DNA from: JAPOXR01 sp965221815 | Lineage (GTDB): Bacteria > Pseudomonadota > Alphaproteobacteria > Rhodobacterales > Rhodobacteraceae | Reading direction: 5' to 3' | DNA: 64,000 nt | Assembly: GCA_965221815.1 (NCBI GenBank) | Contig: OZ244915.1 | Span: 3,162,001-3,226,000, forward strand | Translations under genes and position numbers: made by a program | Part shown: in pieces, positions 34,901-44,817 of the stretch | Layout of the letters: the number at the start of each line of letters is the position of its first letter | Numbering within the stretch: position 1 is the first letter of the stretch | The notes under the pieces: model-generated | Database searches by the model: none | What the model saw: only the letters and a program-made list of their open reading frames with translations | Told to the model about the DNA's origin: nothing

Positions 34901-35808
34901 TCATGGGTTTGCCGCGATTCGCAATGATTCGAGATATTCGTTTGGCGTCTGATCATCACGTGCGTCATGGGGTCTCCATCCGTTGTCCAGGTCGGGATGT
35001 GTGTCGATCCGGGGGTTGAGTTCGGTGATCAGGGTGGCGGTGTCCTGCACAGTGTCGAATTCGTGTCTCCATGTGGCTTGCATCCTACAGGCAGCCCCGT
35101 TCATTTTCGGGCTTTTGGGTGGCCGCACGGCCAGCGTGAGACCTTTGGCCTGGCCGGCGGCCTCATTGCGGTCCTGAACGCGGAGCCGCCGTCGATCGGG
35201 AGGGCGCTGATGGGAACAGGCGCATGGGCGACCCGTGTGTCGGATGGGCGTGCGGCGCGGCTGGCGGTGGCGTGGGTGGCGGCCCTGGCGGATCCCCATT
35301 GTGAATGACGGTCAAGAGCGGTGACATGTTGGACGGTCCGGCCGGGGCAGAGGGCGGCGGTGAGCGTATCGACCTGCACCGCGTCGCCGGGTGCCTGGGC
35401 TTTCAGGGCCCCGGAGATGCGCACTGCATAGGGTCTCCGGGTCCGCCGTTTCGTTTTGCTATCAGGGGTGAAAGCACTGACCGGGGCGATCGGCTGGCGT
35501 GCGACCCTGTCAGCGATCACACGCCCGACCGTGGCCGCCGCGATCTGGTGTCCGTCCCGGCGCAGGATCGCCGCGATCTTGCCGCGGCCCCAGGCGGGAC
35601 AGTCCTGGCGCAGCTCTGTGATCCGCTGCCGGATCGCCGCGCGGGGTGGTCCTTGGCGGCACCGGTGGGGCCGGCGCGACAGCAGCTCAGGGGATTGTTC
35701 CCAGCGATACAGGGTGGCACGGGGCCCATGGACCGCCCGGGCCGCGTCTGTCGTTGTCAGGCCATCACGAATGGCCTGACGCCAGCGATGGACAAGATCC
35801 TGGCGCAT
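34901..35808 (-). pseudogene. Integrase-core (IS481/IS3-like) transposase, frameshifted
   Basis: The first part (35808 down) starts MRQDLVHRWRQAIRDGL with a helix-turn-helix and contains QVDTLTAALCPGRTVQHVTA, the first DDE Asp in context. The reading frame shifts near 35110-35200, after which the other frame supplies PPKSPKMNGAACRMQATWRH and RPHDARDDQTPNEYLESL, the usual end of rve-type transposases. At least one frameshift separates the halves. Ends of the element were not located. Confidence 0.7.
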
Positions 35809-35972
35809 CCGGACAGCGGCATCGCCAGGTGATCAAAGACATCACCCATCCTGGCGTGTCTGATCACAGGACCAGGCCAGCCAAAAACTGGCATCGGGGG
35901 TCTCCGTCTCTGTCACATGGATCGTGACAAACCGATGGAGGACCCCACCTGATCCGGCAAGACATTTTCGAC

Positions 35973-36035
35973 GGCCCAGTCCCGGATCCCCTCCGTTCGG
36001 GCTTCGCCCTCACTCCGTGTCCCCGGGACTGGGCC
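35973..36035. repeat. Long hairpin with 13-bp arms
   Basis: Arms GGCCCAGTCCCGG (35973-35985) and CCGGGACTGGGCC (36023-36035) are perfectly complementary, with a smaller CGGGCTTCGCCC-type stem inside the loop. Just downstream, AATCTCACATGTGTTTGAGC recurs in similar form at about 53812 next to the resolvase relic, linking this spot to mobile DNA. Confidence 0.6.
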
Positions 36036-36165
36036 GCCGCCGCTCAGAATCTCACATGTGTTTGAGCAGGTACAGAATGGGAACCACTGGTCGTCACTCA
36101 GTCTGAAAATCAACCCGCCTGTTTTTGTGAAGTGTGAAGACGAATCTGTTGCCATCGCCCTCTCC

Positions 36166-36309
36166 TCACCACAGCAAACACCAGAAAACTGCCTCGAGGA
36201 ACAGACGGTTATCCGCCGCGGTTCTCCAAGGGTTTGTCATCTGACCCGGAAGCACCGGTGCTACCCGCGCCCACATCGCGTCTGTCAGGACTGTTCTCTC
36301 GACATTCAT
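36166..36309 (-). pseudogene. IS5-family transposase N-terminal fragment
   Basis: From ATG 36309 the minus strand reads MNVERTVLTDAMWARVAPVL and TAADNRLFLEAVFWCLLW, then stops. This is homologous to the first 45 residues of the intact IS5-type transposase at 33.2-34.0 kb but is a diverged copy, not a recent duplicate. The rest of the element is missing. Confidence 0.75.
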
Positions 36310-36520
36310 CCTGTCATCGCTCTCGTCGGCTTCTGCCGCCTTTTCGGCGTGCGCTACAGGCAGAAATAAACGCCAAGCACTCAATGATCTCATGTTGAAA
36401 GACTGCCGGAGCGTGGCCGGTGCGGTCCTGCAGGCAGGCAATTCAGGTGTCAAGAGCGAGGATTCATGCTCTGCCGGGTCGCATGATGCCAGCCCGCGCT
36501 CCGTCATGCACGACAATTGT

Positions 36521-37579
36521 TCAATCACCAGCGGGGCCTTGCGGTTGCCGGCAGGGCCCGGTTGACTGGCCAATCACGAGTTCGGTCTTGAGAAGGACAT
36601 TTTCGGGCCGCCGGGTGGGTTCATTGAGGGTCGAAATGAGCATTTCCGCGACCAGTCTGCCAGCTTCACGAACCGATGATCGGGTGGCCGTGAACTGTGG
36701 TATGGCGTCGGGCGCAGTGAGATAGGAAATCACGTCATCATGCGTGACGATTGACACATCGCGCCCCATCCTGAGGCCACGCTCGTCAAGTGCCCGGCGG
36801 ACGCCCATTCCGGTGAGTTTCGAAGACACCACAAAGGCGGTGGGTGGATTTGCACCTTGCAGAAAGTTCCGACCCTCGCGATGCCCAAAATGCTCTGTCA
36901 TTTCAGCGTTTCGGATCAAGGCCGGGTCGGGCGTGAGGCCACGCTCCGTCAAGGCTTCAACATATCCCGCCTGACGCCGCACGGCGAAATCCAAACTCTC
37001 TGGACCGTTCAACAGGGCGATACGCCGATGGCCGAGATCAAGCAACAGGTTGGTGGCATCCTTAAACGAACTCTTGTTGTTCACATCAACCCAGTTATAG
37101 TTCAGGTCAATCCCTGACGATCGGCCATGGACGACAAAGGGAATTCCGATGGCGTTCAGCACGGGAATCCGACTGTCCTTCACCCGTGGCAACTGGATGA
37201 TGATGCCATCGAAGCGACCGCTTGCAGCGATTTGCCGGTAGGCACGCTGTTCGTCTTCGTCCTCGATCGAGGTGAGAACAACATCGTAGCCATGCTGCGA
37301 ATAACAGCCGGACGCGCCAGCAAGGAAATCCGCAAAGACAGGATTTGCCGTTGCATGATGATTGCCACTGGGAATGACATGACTAATTGCCATCGCGCGC
37401 CCGGTCGCCAGTCCCCGCGCCCGGGCGTTGGGGGAATAATTGAGCCGCTGCGCAGCTTGTCGAACCCGTTTTCGTGTTGATTCCTTGACTTCGGGATAAC
37501 CGTTCAATGCACGGCTGACGGTCGTTTGCGAAAGGCCGAGTGACTGGGCCAATTGTTTGAGATTTGTCGTGCCGTGCAA
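36521..37579 (-). CDS. aglR: LacI-family regulator of the alpha-glucoside operon (AglR-like)
   Basis: A 352-residue LacI/GalR repressor, starting at TTG 37579. The N-terminal HTH is TNLKQLAQSLGLSQTTVSRA with LNGYPEVKESTRKRV, followed by the hinge LNYSPNARARGLATGRA. The rest is the periplasmic-binding-like effector domain. Divergent from aglE, with a perfect LacI-type operator in between, it most likely represses the agl operon and releases DNA when alpha-glucosides or a derivative bind. The gene symbol follows context. Confidence 0.85.
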   Translation of the reverse strand: MHGTTNLKQLAQSLGLSQTTVSRALNGYPEVKESTRKRVRQAAQRLNYSPNARARGLATGRAMAISHVIPSGNHHATANPVFADFLAGASGCYSQHGYDVVLTSIEDEDEQRAYRQIAASGRFDGIIIQLPRVKDSRIPVLNAIGIPFVVHGRSSGIDLNYNWVDVNNKSSFKDATNLLLDLGHRRIALLNGPESLDFAVRRQAGYVEALTERGLTPDPALIRNAEMTEHFGHREGRNFLQGANPPTAFVVSSKLTGMGVRRALDERGLRMGRDVSIVTHDDVISYLTAPDAIPQFTATRSSVREAGRLVAEMLISTLNEPTRRPENVLLKTELVIGQSTGPCRQPQGPAGD

Positions 37580-37673
37580 TTCGGTTCAATCTCCATGGGC
37601 GCGCACAAGATTTCTGATTGAAGCCAGACCGATGAACAGTTGCGTCCACGATTCAGAAAACGACGATATTGTC

Positions 37674-37702
37674 TTGACACGATTCATATACATGCGTTAT
37701 CA
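37674..37702 (+). promoter_or_regulatory. Promoter of the alpha-glucoside operon
   Basis: TTGACA (37674-37679) and TTATCA (37697-37702) with 17 bp between them form a sigma70-type promoter facing aglE. The operator at 37708-37723 begins within a few bases of the expected transcription start. Confidence 0.65.
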
Positions 37703-37707
37703 CAAGA

Positions 37708-37723
37708 TTCAAAGCGCTTTGAA
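37708..37723. promoter_or_regulatory. LacI-type operator
   Basis: TTCAAAGCGCTTTGAA is a perfect 16-bp palindrome with the central CG of LacI/GalR operators. It lies between the divergent regulator gene and aglE, directly after the -10 element, where a bound repressor would block initiation. Confidence 0.8.
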
Positions 37724-37830
37724 AACTCGCATGCCAGCGACTTCTGACCGTCAGAAGACTGGGGTTCCGCGATGTGTCGGCTCGTTTTCTTGCGCAGGGA
37801 ATTCGAAGGTTAGAGATTTGGGAGACAGAC

Positions 37831-39189
37831 ATGACAAGTAACAAGCTGAATCTGGTTGGGTTATTTGCCGGTTGCCTGATGGCGTCCGGCGCGGGAGCAC
37901 AGGATCTGGCATTTCCGGTGGGCGAAGGAGACTTGAACTGGAGCAGCTATCAGGCGTTTGCAGACTCGCATGATTACAGCGGTGAGCTCCTGACAATATT
38001 CGGCCCCTGGCTGGGACCAGATCAGGTCAGTGTGGAATCTGTACTGAAATATTTTGCCGCGGCCACGGGTGCCGATGTCCGCTATGTGGGTTCGGACAGT
38101 TTTGAACAGCAGATCCTGGTCGATGCTGAAGCCGGGTCAGCGCCGAATATCGCCGTTTTTCCGCAGCCGGGTTTGGCCGCCGACATGGCCAGTCGTGGCT
38201 TTCTGGTCCCTTTGGCCGAGGGCACGGATGACTGGATTCGTGAAAACTATGCCGCTGGCCAGTCATGGGTGGATCTCGGAACCTTTGCGGATGAAAATGG
38301 CAATGAGAATCTTTTTGGATTCTTCTACAAGGTCGATGTGAAATCACTGGTCTGGTATGTTCCCGAGAATTTTGAAGATGCGGACTATGAAATTCCTGCC
38401 ACGATGGAGGAACTGAAAGAACTGACGGACCGGATCGTGGCGGACGGTGAGACGCCTTGGTGTATCGGATTGGGGTCGGGAGGTGCGACCGGCTGGCCCG
38501 CTACCGACTGGGTCGAGGATCTGATGCTCAGAACCGCATCGCCGGATGTCTACGACCAATGGGTGACCAACGACATTCCCTTTGACCACCCCTCTGTCAT
38601 TGCCGCAATCGATGAATTTGGATACTTCGCGCGCAACGATGACTATGTGGCTGGTGGAACCGGAACTGTCGCGTCGACCGATTTCCGTGACTCGCCAAAG
38701 GGACTGTTCTCGTCTCCGCCCCAATGTTACATGCACCGGCAGGCTTCATTCATTCCTGCTTTTTTCCCGGAAGGAGTTGAAGTCGGGTTGGACGCCGATT
38801 TCTTCTATTTTCCTGCCTATGCCGAACTGGATTTTGGCAACCCGGTCCTTGGCGCGGGAACATTATGGGCCATCACGGCTGACAGTGACGCGGCGCGAGG
38901 GTTGATGGAGTTTCTTCAGACTCCGATTGCGAACGAGGTCTGGATGGGACTGGGCGGTTTCATGACGCCGCATAGCGGGGTCAACTCATCGGTTTTCAAG
39001 GATGAAACAGTGGCCAAGATGAATGAGATCCTTCTTTCCGCCACAACCTTTCGGTTCGATGGCTCTGACCTGATGCCGGGTGGTGTCGGTGCCGGCAGCT
39101 TCTGGACGGGAATGGTCGATTACTCCGGTGGAAAATCTGCAGCCGATGTTGCGGCCGAAATCCAGTCATCATGGGATGCGCTGAAATAG
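37831..39189 (+). CDS. aglE: Alpha-glucoside ABC transporter substrate-binding protein
   Basis: A 452-residue exported binding protein. Start ATG 37831 has GGGAGA upstream and gives a signal peptide ending SGAGAQ. The mature region DLAFPVGEGDLNWSSYQAFA and the pocket segments SLVWYVPENFEDADYEIPAT and SSPPQCYMHRQASF are characteristic of AglE-type proteins. It delivers alpha-glucosides (sucrose, maltose, trehalose in known systems) to AglF and AglG. A 208-bp gap with a hairpin separates it from aglF, as expected for a highly expressed binding protein. Confidence 0.88.
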   Translation: MTSNKLNLVGLFAGCLMASGAGAQDLAFPVGEGDLNWSSYQAFADSHDYSGELLTIFGPWLGPDQVSVESVLKYFAAATGADVRYVGSDSFEQQILVDAEAGSAPNIAVFPQPGLAADMASRGFLVPLAEGTDDWIRENYAAGQSWVDLGTFADENGNENLFGFFYKVDVKSLVWYVPENFEDADYEIPATMEELKELTDRIVADGETPWCIGLGSGGATGWPATDWVEDLMLRTASPDVYDQWVTNDIPFDHPSVIAAIDEFGYFARNDDYVAGGTGTVASTDFRDSPKGLFSSPPQCYMHRQASFIPAFFPEGVEVGLDADFFYFPAYAELDFGNPVLGAGTLWAITADSDAARGLMEFLQTPIANEVWMGLGGFMTPHSGVNSSVFKDETVAKMNEILLSATTFRFDGSDLMPGGVGAGSFWTGMVDYSGGKSAADVAAEIQSSWDALK

Positions 39190-39211
39190 CGGTCCACGCG
39201 ATAATATCGGG

Positions 39212-39233
39212 GGAGGTGGATTTTTTCGCCTCC
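39212..39233 (+). terminator. Hairpin between aglE and aglF
   Basis: GGAGG (39212-39216) pairs with CCTCC (39229-39233) around a T-rich loop shortly after the aglE stop. Such intercistronic stems usually protect or limit the upstream message, letting the binding protein exceed the permeases. The stem is short, so this is tentative. Confidence 0.35.
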
Positions 39234-39397
39234 TTCGATGTTGAACGGTACAGTTGCAAACCCTTGCGACAGTGGCGGGGGCATTTTTGACCGGGATTGC
39301 GGCTTTCAGAAATACCGGCATCTCGCACGGGCCGCGCCGCCGAGATTTCGTGGGTCATCATCGATCGGTGTCGGCGGACTGAATCCGGGAGGACATC

Positions 39398-40630
39398 ATG
39401 AATCCTGCATTACAAGGTCTAATCACCATCATCATCGGAGTCGGTGGATGCATTGGTTATTTCTATCTGTCCAACCAGATTCTCGATCGGGTGGTGTTTC
39501 CTCCGCGCAAGAATGATGCAGGTCGAAATATCAACCGGGCCAATGCTGTGCGGCCATGGCTGTTCCTCCTGCCAGCCATGGTTGCACTTGGCCTTTATCT
39601 TGCCTACCCGGTATTTTCGACATTGTGGTTGAGCCTGACCGACCGTTCCCAGAATGGCGCATTTGTGGGATTGGCCAACTACAACCAGATGTTCAGCGAA
39701 GCCAAATTCTGGGAAGCGATGTTGAACAACATGATGTGGCTGATCGTTGTCCCAGCAGCATCGACGGCATTCGGACTTCTGGCAGCCCAGCTGACCGACC
39801 GAATTTCATGGGGCAATATCGCAAAGTCGATCATCTTTATGCCAATGGCCATCTCGTTTGTCGGCGCAGCGGTTATCTTCAAATTGATCTACGATTCACG
39901 ACCAGTTGATCAGGCTCAGATCGGTGTCCTGAATGCGATCTGGCTTCAGTTTGACGGGGGTTTGGGGTCTCTGCTCCTGCTAAAACTCCTCCCGGGTATC
40001 ATCATTCTCAGCTTTGCGGCCATCGCGTCCTACATTGGCTGGATCATTCTTCGTCCGTTGATCACGGGCGATGCAACAGGCGGCGGGCTGATGGTCGTTG
40101 CACGCATCGCCGGCGTCGTGGTCAGTGCCTTTTTTCTTGTGCGTTCACTTATTCTGCTCCTTGGGATCATCAGTTTCAGTCCGGCTTATGGTGAGCCGCA
40201 ACAATGGCTGACGATTCCGTTCTGGAACAATTTTTTTCTCATGATCGTGTTGATCTGGATCCAGACCGGTTTTGCGATGGTGATCCTTTCAGCGGCACTG
40301 CGGGGAATTCCCGAGGAAACTGTGGAGGCGGCCATCGTTGATGGTGCCAATCCTTTCCAGGTATTTTTTGGAATCAAGGTGCCGCAGATCACCGGCACCA
40401 TTGTCGTCGTGTGGACGACAATTACGCTGGTTGTTCTGAAGATCTTCGATATCGTGTTCGCCATGACCAATGGACAATGGGAAACGCAAGTCTTGGCAAA
40501 TTACATGTTCGACAAGCTGTTCCGTGCCAATGACTGGGGGGTTGGATCGGCCAGTGCAATTATCATCATGATTCTGGTCTCACCGATCCTGGTTTGGAAT
40601 GTTTATAATGCACGGAAGGAAATGCGCTGA
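39398..40630 (+). CDS. aglF: Alpha-glucoside ABC transporter permease AglF
   Basis: A 410-residue MalF-type permease. It has an N-terminal hydrophobic segment (MNPALQGLITIIIGVGGCIG), a second near PWLFLLPAMVALGLYLAYPV (about 50-69) and several more, with the EAA loop EAAIVDGANPFQVFFGIKVP near residue 310. It is longer than usual because of an extra membrane region around residues 190-260. Its stop overlaps the aglG start (TGATG). Confidence 0.88.
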   Translation: MNPALQGLITIIIGVGGCIGYFYLSNQILDRVVFPPRKNDAGRNINRANAVRPWLFLLPAMVALGLYLAYPVFSTLWLSLTDRSQNGAFVGLANYNQMFSEAKFWEAMLNNMMWLIVVPAASTAFGLLAAQLTDRISWGNIAKSIIFMPMAISFVGAAVIFKLIYDSRPVDQAQIGVLNAIWLQFDGGLGSLLLLKLLPGIIILSFAAIASYIGWIILRPLITGDATGGGLMVVARIAGVVVSAFFLVRSLILLLGIISFSPAYGEPQQWLTIPFWNNFFLMIVLIWIQTGFAMVILSAALRGIPEETVEAAIVDGANPFQVFFGIKVPQITGTIVVVWTTITLVVLKIFDIVFAMTNGQWETQVLANYMFDKLFRANDWGVGSASAIIIMILVSPILVWNVYNARKEMR

Positions 40631-41781
40631 TGGACGGATTGGCAGGTACGAGTTCCCGACTCACCTGGGCTGTTCACATCTCGACAGCATTGCTTGTCGC
40701 ATTGTGGCTTTTCCCCACACTCGGTTTGCTGATCTCATCATTCCGAACGGCCGATCAGATATCCCAGTCCGGATGGTGGGCGTCGATGTTTCCATCCGAA
40801 CAGCGCATCATTCAGCGTGCTGCTGATCCTGATGAATTCAGAAGTGAAGATGGCGACAAGTTTATTGTATCGGGTGCCCTCTTTGCACCGGGCACCGAAA
40901 ACGAGGTGATTGCCTGGGGAACCTCTTCGCGTCAGGTCGATGCGTATCGCCCCGGTGAAATTGCCGATCTTGGCGACGGGGAAAGCATGACGGTGACTGC
41001 CGATGGGTCCTATAGCTGGCGGGGCGATGACGAACAGTTGTCAGGGCGGGGCCAGCGGATTTTCGTTACGGCGATTACCCCTCCTGAATTCACTCTCAAA
41101 AACTATGAGCGCGTGTTGCTCAGCGGTGATAGCACCGATGGTATGGCGAAAGCGTTCTTCAACACGCTGACGGTGACGATCCCTGCGACGATCATTCCAA
41201 TCGTTGTTGCAGCTTTCGCTGCCTATGCTCTTGCTTGGATGCAATTTCCCGGTCGTGCACTCTTGATTGCCAGTGTTGTGGGTCTCCTCGTTGTGCCACT
41301 GCAGCTGGCACTGATCCCGCTCCTGCAGTTTCACAATGGAATCGGAATTGGCAAGGGTTATCTGGGCACTTGGTTGGCGCATACCGGCTTCGGGCTGCCG
41401 CTGGCCGTCTATCTCTTGCGCAACTATATGGTCGGGCTTCCCCGGGATATTATTGAAAATGCGAAAGTGGATGGTGCAACGGATTTCCAGATCTTTACCA
41501 AGATTATCGTTCCGCTGAGCTTCCCTGCCATGGCGTCATTTGCGATTTTTCAGTTCCTGTGGACATGGAATGATCTGCTGGTTGCGCGTGTTTTCCTCAT
41601 CGACGCCACCGGCGAGACGACGGTCATGACAAATCAGATTGTCGAATTGCTGGGCACGCGTGGCGGAAACTGGGAAATTCTTGCGACGGCAGCCTTCGTT
41701 TCAATCGCTGTCCCGCTGGCCGTTTTCTTTGCCATGCAGAGATTCCTGGTGCGAGGCCTGTTGGCCGGATCTGTCAAGTAG
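40630..41781 (+). CDS. aglG: Alpha-glucoside ABC transporter permease AglG
   Basis: A 383-residue MalG-type permease. One N-terminal membrane segment is followed by a roughly 100-residue periplasmic insertion (about 45-150, including WWASMFPSEQRIIQRAADPD), a feature of AglG proteins, and then the core with the EAA-like loop ENAKVDGATDFQIFTKIIVP (about 276-295). It ends GLLAGSVK. It pairs with AglF; the alpha-glucosidase gene starts 23 bp downstream. Confidence 0.88.
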   Translation: MDGLAGTSSRLTWAVHISTALLVALWLFPTLGLLISSFRTADQISQSGWWASMFPSEQRIIQRAADPDEFRSEDGDKFIVSGALFAPGTENEVIAWGTSSRQVDAYRPGEIADLGDGESMTVTADGSYSWRGDDEQLSGRGQRIFVTAITPPEFTLKNYERVLLSGDSTDGMAKAFFNTLTVTIPATIIPIVVAAFAAYALAWMQFPGRALLIASVVGLLVVPLQLALIPLLQFHNGIGIGKGYLGTWLAHTGFGLPLAVYLLRNYMVGLPRDIIENAKVDGATDFQIFTKIIVPLSFPAMASFAIFQFLWTWNDLLVARVFLIDATGETTVMTNQIVELLGTRGGNWEILATAAFVSIAVPLAVFFAMQRFLVRGLLAGSVK

Positions 41782-41804
41782 AAGATCGAAGGGAAACAGA
41801 AGCG

Positions 41805-43490
41805 ATGACATTGCGTCAGGCTTGTGCAACCGATGCGTCGGGGATTGTGTCTCGGTCTGTCGATCAGGACTGGTGGCGCGGTGCTGTGATTTACCAGATC
41901 TACACACGCAGTTTTCAGGACAGCAACGCCGATGGGATCGGCGATCTGCGGGGAATTGAACAACGCCTTCCATATGTCGCCTCTCTCGGTGCCGATGTCA
42001 TCTGGATATCTCCGTTCATGCCGTCGCCAATGAAGGACTTCGGCTATGATGTGTCCGATTATCGGGACGTTGCCCCCGAGCTGGGTTCACTGGAGGACTT
42101 TGATCATCTTGTCGCGACCACGCATCGCCATGGGTTGAGGCTCTTTATTGACCTCGTGCTGAATCATACCTCTGACCAGCATCCCTGGTTCAGAGAGAGC
42201 AGATCAAGCCGCGAGAACCGCAAGGCGGCTTGGTACGTCTGGAGCGATCCCAAGCCAGATGGAACACCGCCCAACAATTGGCTGTCGATTTTTGGCGGAA
42301 GTGCCTGGTCCTGGGATGCGCGGCGTGAACAGTATTATCTGCACAATTTCCTTGCGAGTCAGCCGGATCTGAACTTTCACTGCAAAGACGTGCAGGACGA
42401 AATCCTCGAGGTTGCAAAATTCTGGCTGGATCGTGGTGTCGACGGGTTTCGACTGGACACGATCAACTTTTATTTTCACGACAAGTCTCTGCGCGATAAT
42501 CCTCCTCTTCCTGCTGATGAACGCAATGCGTCAATTGCACCGCGCGTTAATCCTTACAATTATCAGGAACATATTTATTCCAAGAATCAACCCGAGAATC
42601 TTGATTTTCTCAAACGGTTACGTGGTGTGATGGACAGTTGCGGTGCAATCGCCTTTGGCGAGATTGGTGAGGCTCAAAACGGACTTCAGCTTTTGGGTGA
42701 ATATACTTCGAGCTGTGACAAGGCGCATATGTGCTATGCTTTCGAGTTTCTGTCGCAAGAGTTGCCGACAGCGACAAGATGCGCAAAAATCCTGCAGAGA
42801 TTCAACCGGGTCGCGCCTGATGGCTGGGCTTGTTGGTCAATTTCGAATCACGATGTCGTCAGGCATACGAGTCGTTGGGAACTGACACCGGAAGCCGAAA
42901 AGGCATTTTGTACGCTGATCATGTGTTTGCGGGGGACCGTGTGTTTGTATCAGGGTGAAGAGCTGGGCCTTCCTGAAGCTGAGCTTTCCTTTGAGCAGAT
43001 TCGTGACCCGTATGGCCGGGAGTTCTGGCCTGAATTCAAGGGACGTGATGGATGTCGGACGCCCATGAGTTGGTCGCATAACGAACCCCATGCCGGTTTT
43101 TCCACGGCCGATGCAACCTGGTTGCCTGTTGACCAAAAACATCTTGCGAAAACCGTATCGCAGCAGGAAGCGAACCCGTCAAGTTTGATGCACCATTATC
43201 GCAAGGCGATCCGGCTGAGATCAGAATGCAAGGCGATGAGGATAGGTGATCTGGATGCGGTATCGGTTCACGGCGATGTGCTGACTTTTGAGCGCAGTTT
43301 CCAATCCGAACGCGCGTTCTGCGCGTTCAATCTCTCAGGTCATTCTGTCGAAGTCTCCGTGCCGCAGAACGGATGGCACATGTTCGGTGATGAAGTCGGT
43401 GCCGCTTCGAATCCAGCCAATGGCCGCGTCGAACTCAAACCTTGGCAGACATTTTTTGCCAGAAAAATCATTAAGATGGGGAGGCATTGA
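41805..43490 (+). CDS. aglA: Alpha-glucosidase AglA (GH13)
   Basis: A 561-residue cytosolic GH13 enzyme. Conserved regions: WWRGAVIYQIYTRSFQDSN at the start of the barrel, LFIDLVLNHTSDQHPWF, the nucleophile region GVDGFRLDTINF, the acid/base region AIAFGEIGE and SISNHDVVRHTSRW. It hydrolyses imported alpha-glucosides such as sucrose, maltose or trehalose to glucose and the partner sugar. No signal peptide is present, as expected for an enzyme acting after transport. Its stop overlaps the aglK ATG. Confidence 0.92.
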   Translation: MTLRQACATDASGIVSRSVDQDWWRGAVIYQIYTRSFQDSNADGIGDLRGIEQRLPYVASLGADVIWISPFMPSPMKDFGYDVSDYRDVAPELGSLEDFDHLVATTHRHGLRLFIDLVLNHTSDQHPWFRESRSSRENRKAAWYVWSDPKPDGTPPNNWLSIFGGSAWSWDARREQYYLHNFLASQPDLNFHCKDVQDEILEVAKFWLDRGVDGFRLDTINFYFHDKSLRDNPPLPADERNASIAPRVNPYNYQEHIYSKNQPENLDFLKRLRGVMDSCGAIAFGEIGEAQNGLQLLGEYTSSCDKAHMCYAFEFLSQELPTATRCAKILQRFNRVAPDGWACWSISNHDVVRHTSRWELTPEAEKAFCTLIMCLRGTVCLYQGEELGLPEAELSFEQIRDPYGREFWPEFKGRDGCRTPMSWSHNEPHAGFSTADATWLPVDQKHLAKTVSQQEANPSSLMHHYRKAIRLRSECKAMRIGDLDAVSVHGDVLTFERSFQSERAFCAFNLSGHSVEVSVPQNGWHMFGDEVGAASNPANGRVELKPWQTFFARKIIKMGRH

Positions 43491-44581
43491 TGGCTGATAT
43501 CAAGCTTACTGATGTCAACAAGATATACAGCGGTAAAGTGCATGTCCTCAAAGATATCAATCTGGATATCAAGCAAGGTGAGTTGATCGTTTTTGTTGGC
43601 CCTTCGGGTTGCGGAAAGTCAACATTACTGCGGATGGTCGCGGGTCTTGAGACCATTACCAGCGGCGCGTTGGAAATTGACAATGAACTTGTCAACAATG
43701 TGCCACCCGCCCAGCGGGGGATCGCAATGGTGTTCCAGTCCTATGCCCTCTATCCGCATATGACTGTTCGCGAGAATATGAGCTTTGCCCTGAAGCTCGC
43801 CAAGAAGAGTTCACAGGAAATCAGTGAGTCTGTTGATCGCGCTGCAAAAATTCTCCAGCTCGAACCATTGTTGGACCGTCTGCCCAAGGCGTTGTCGGGT
43901 GGGCAACGTCAGCGGGTGGCAATCGGCCGTTCAATCGTTCGTGACCCCAAGGTCTACCTCTTTGATGAGCCTCTCTCCAATCTGGATGCCGCGTTGCGCG
44001 TGGCGACCCGAATCGAAATTGCCCAACTCAAAGAGCAGATGCCAGATTCCACGATGATCTATGTGACTCATGATCAAGTTGAGGCCATGACACTTGCGGA
44101 TCGCATCGTCGTGCTGACGGTCGGGGATGGAATCGGACAGGTTGGGAAACCTCTTGAACTGTACCAGCGTCCGCAAAATGAATTTGTGGCGCAATTTATT
44201 GGATCGCCCGCAATGAACCTGCTTCCAGGCAAGATCATTGCGACCGGGAAACAGACCACCGTCAGACTTGATGGCGGTGGGACTGCGCGATCCGATGCAC
44301 CGTCGCAAAGCGCGGACGAAGGTTTGACAGTCAATGTGGGGGTTCGTCCTGAAGATTTTTCTGTTGCGGATGGGGATCGGCTTTACGAGGGTGAGGTCGA
44401 AATCGTTGAGGCACTGGGAGAAGTCACGCAGCTCTACTTTAAGCGTCAGTCAAGCCATGAGCCAGTGATTGGCAAGCTGACCGGGATTCACAAGGATTTG
44501 CGCGGGAAGACAGTTGGTCTCACGGCTACGCCTGACAAGGTGCAGCTTTTTCATAACGGAAAATCACTCTACTACAGATAG
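43490..44581 (+). CDS. aglK: Alpha-glucoside ABC transporter ATPase AglK
   Basis: A 363-residue MalK-type ATPase. Walker A GPSGCGKST (about 36-44), VFQSYALYPHMTV, signature LSGGQRQRVAIGRSIVRDP, Walker B VYLFDEPLSNLDAALR and YVTHDQVEAMTLADR are all present, followed by a TOBE regulatory domain. ATG 43490 is used rather than the adjacent TTG. It is the last gene of the agl operon and energises AglF and AglG. Confidence 0.92.
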   Translation: MADIKLTDVNKIYSGKVHVLKDINLDIKQGELIVFVGPSGCGKSTLLRMVAGLETITSGALEIDNELVNNVPPAQRGIAMVFQSYALYPHMTVRENMSFALKLAKKSSQEISESVDRAAKILQLEPLLDRLPKALSGGQRQRVAIGRSIVRDPKVYLFDEPLSNLDAALRVATRIEIAQLKEQMPDSTMIYVTHDQVEAMTLADRIVVLTVGDGIGQVGKPLELYQRPQNEFVAQFIGSPAMNLLPGKIIATGKQTTVRLDGGGTARSDAPSQSADEGLTVNVGVRPEDFSVADGDRLYEGEVEIVEALGEVTQLYFKRQSSHEPVIGKLTGIHKDLRGKTVGLTATPDKVQLFHNGKSLYYR

Positions 44582-44787
44582 GAGGACACACCATCGGCGA
44601 GCCTTCTGAGATGTTGGAGTTGAAACGGTGTCGGATTGTTGAACCCCACAATGTTCTTGTACAATGGCTGCGATGCGACCTTTCCAACAGCCGCACGGGC
44701 GGCAGTGTAGGAAATGTCCACGGTTTTACCTTCCGGCTGGGCGTGGAAAATGGCCTGGGCCTCATTCGCAAAGCATAACATGTGCAT
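44572..44787 (-). CDS. Small unknown ORF convergent with aglK
   Basis: A 71-residue frame, MHMLCFANEAQAIFHAQPEG onward, ending GVSSYL. Its end overlaps the aglK stop by 10 bp. It has protein-like composition but no clear ribosome site and no family I recognise. It may be the truncated end of a gene displaced by the neighbouring transposase fragments. Confidence 0.25.
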   Translation of the reverse strand: MHMLCFANEAQAIFHAQPEGKTVDISYTAARAAVGKVASQPLYKNIVGFNNPTPFQLQHLRRLADGVSSYL

Positions 44788-44817
44788 GTATCAGGCCCCG
44801 TCCCGTGCCTATCAATG

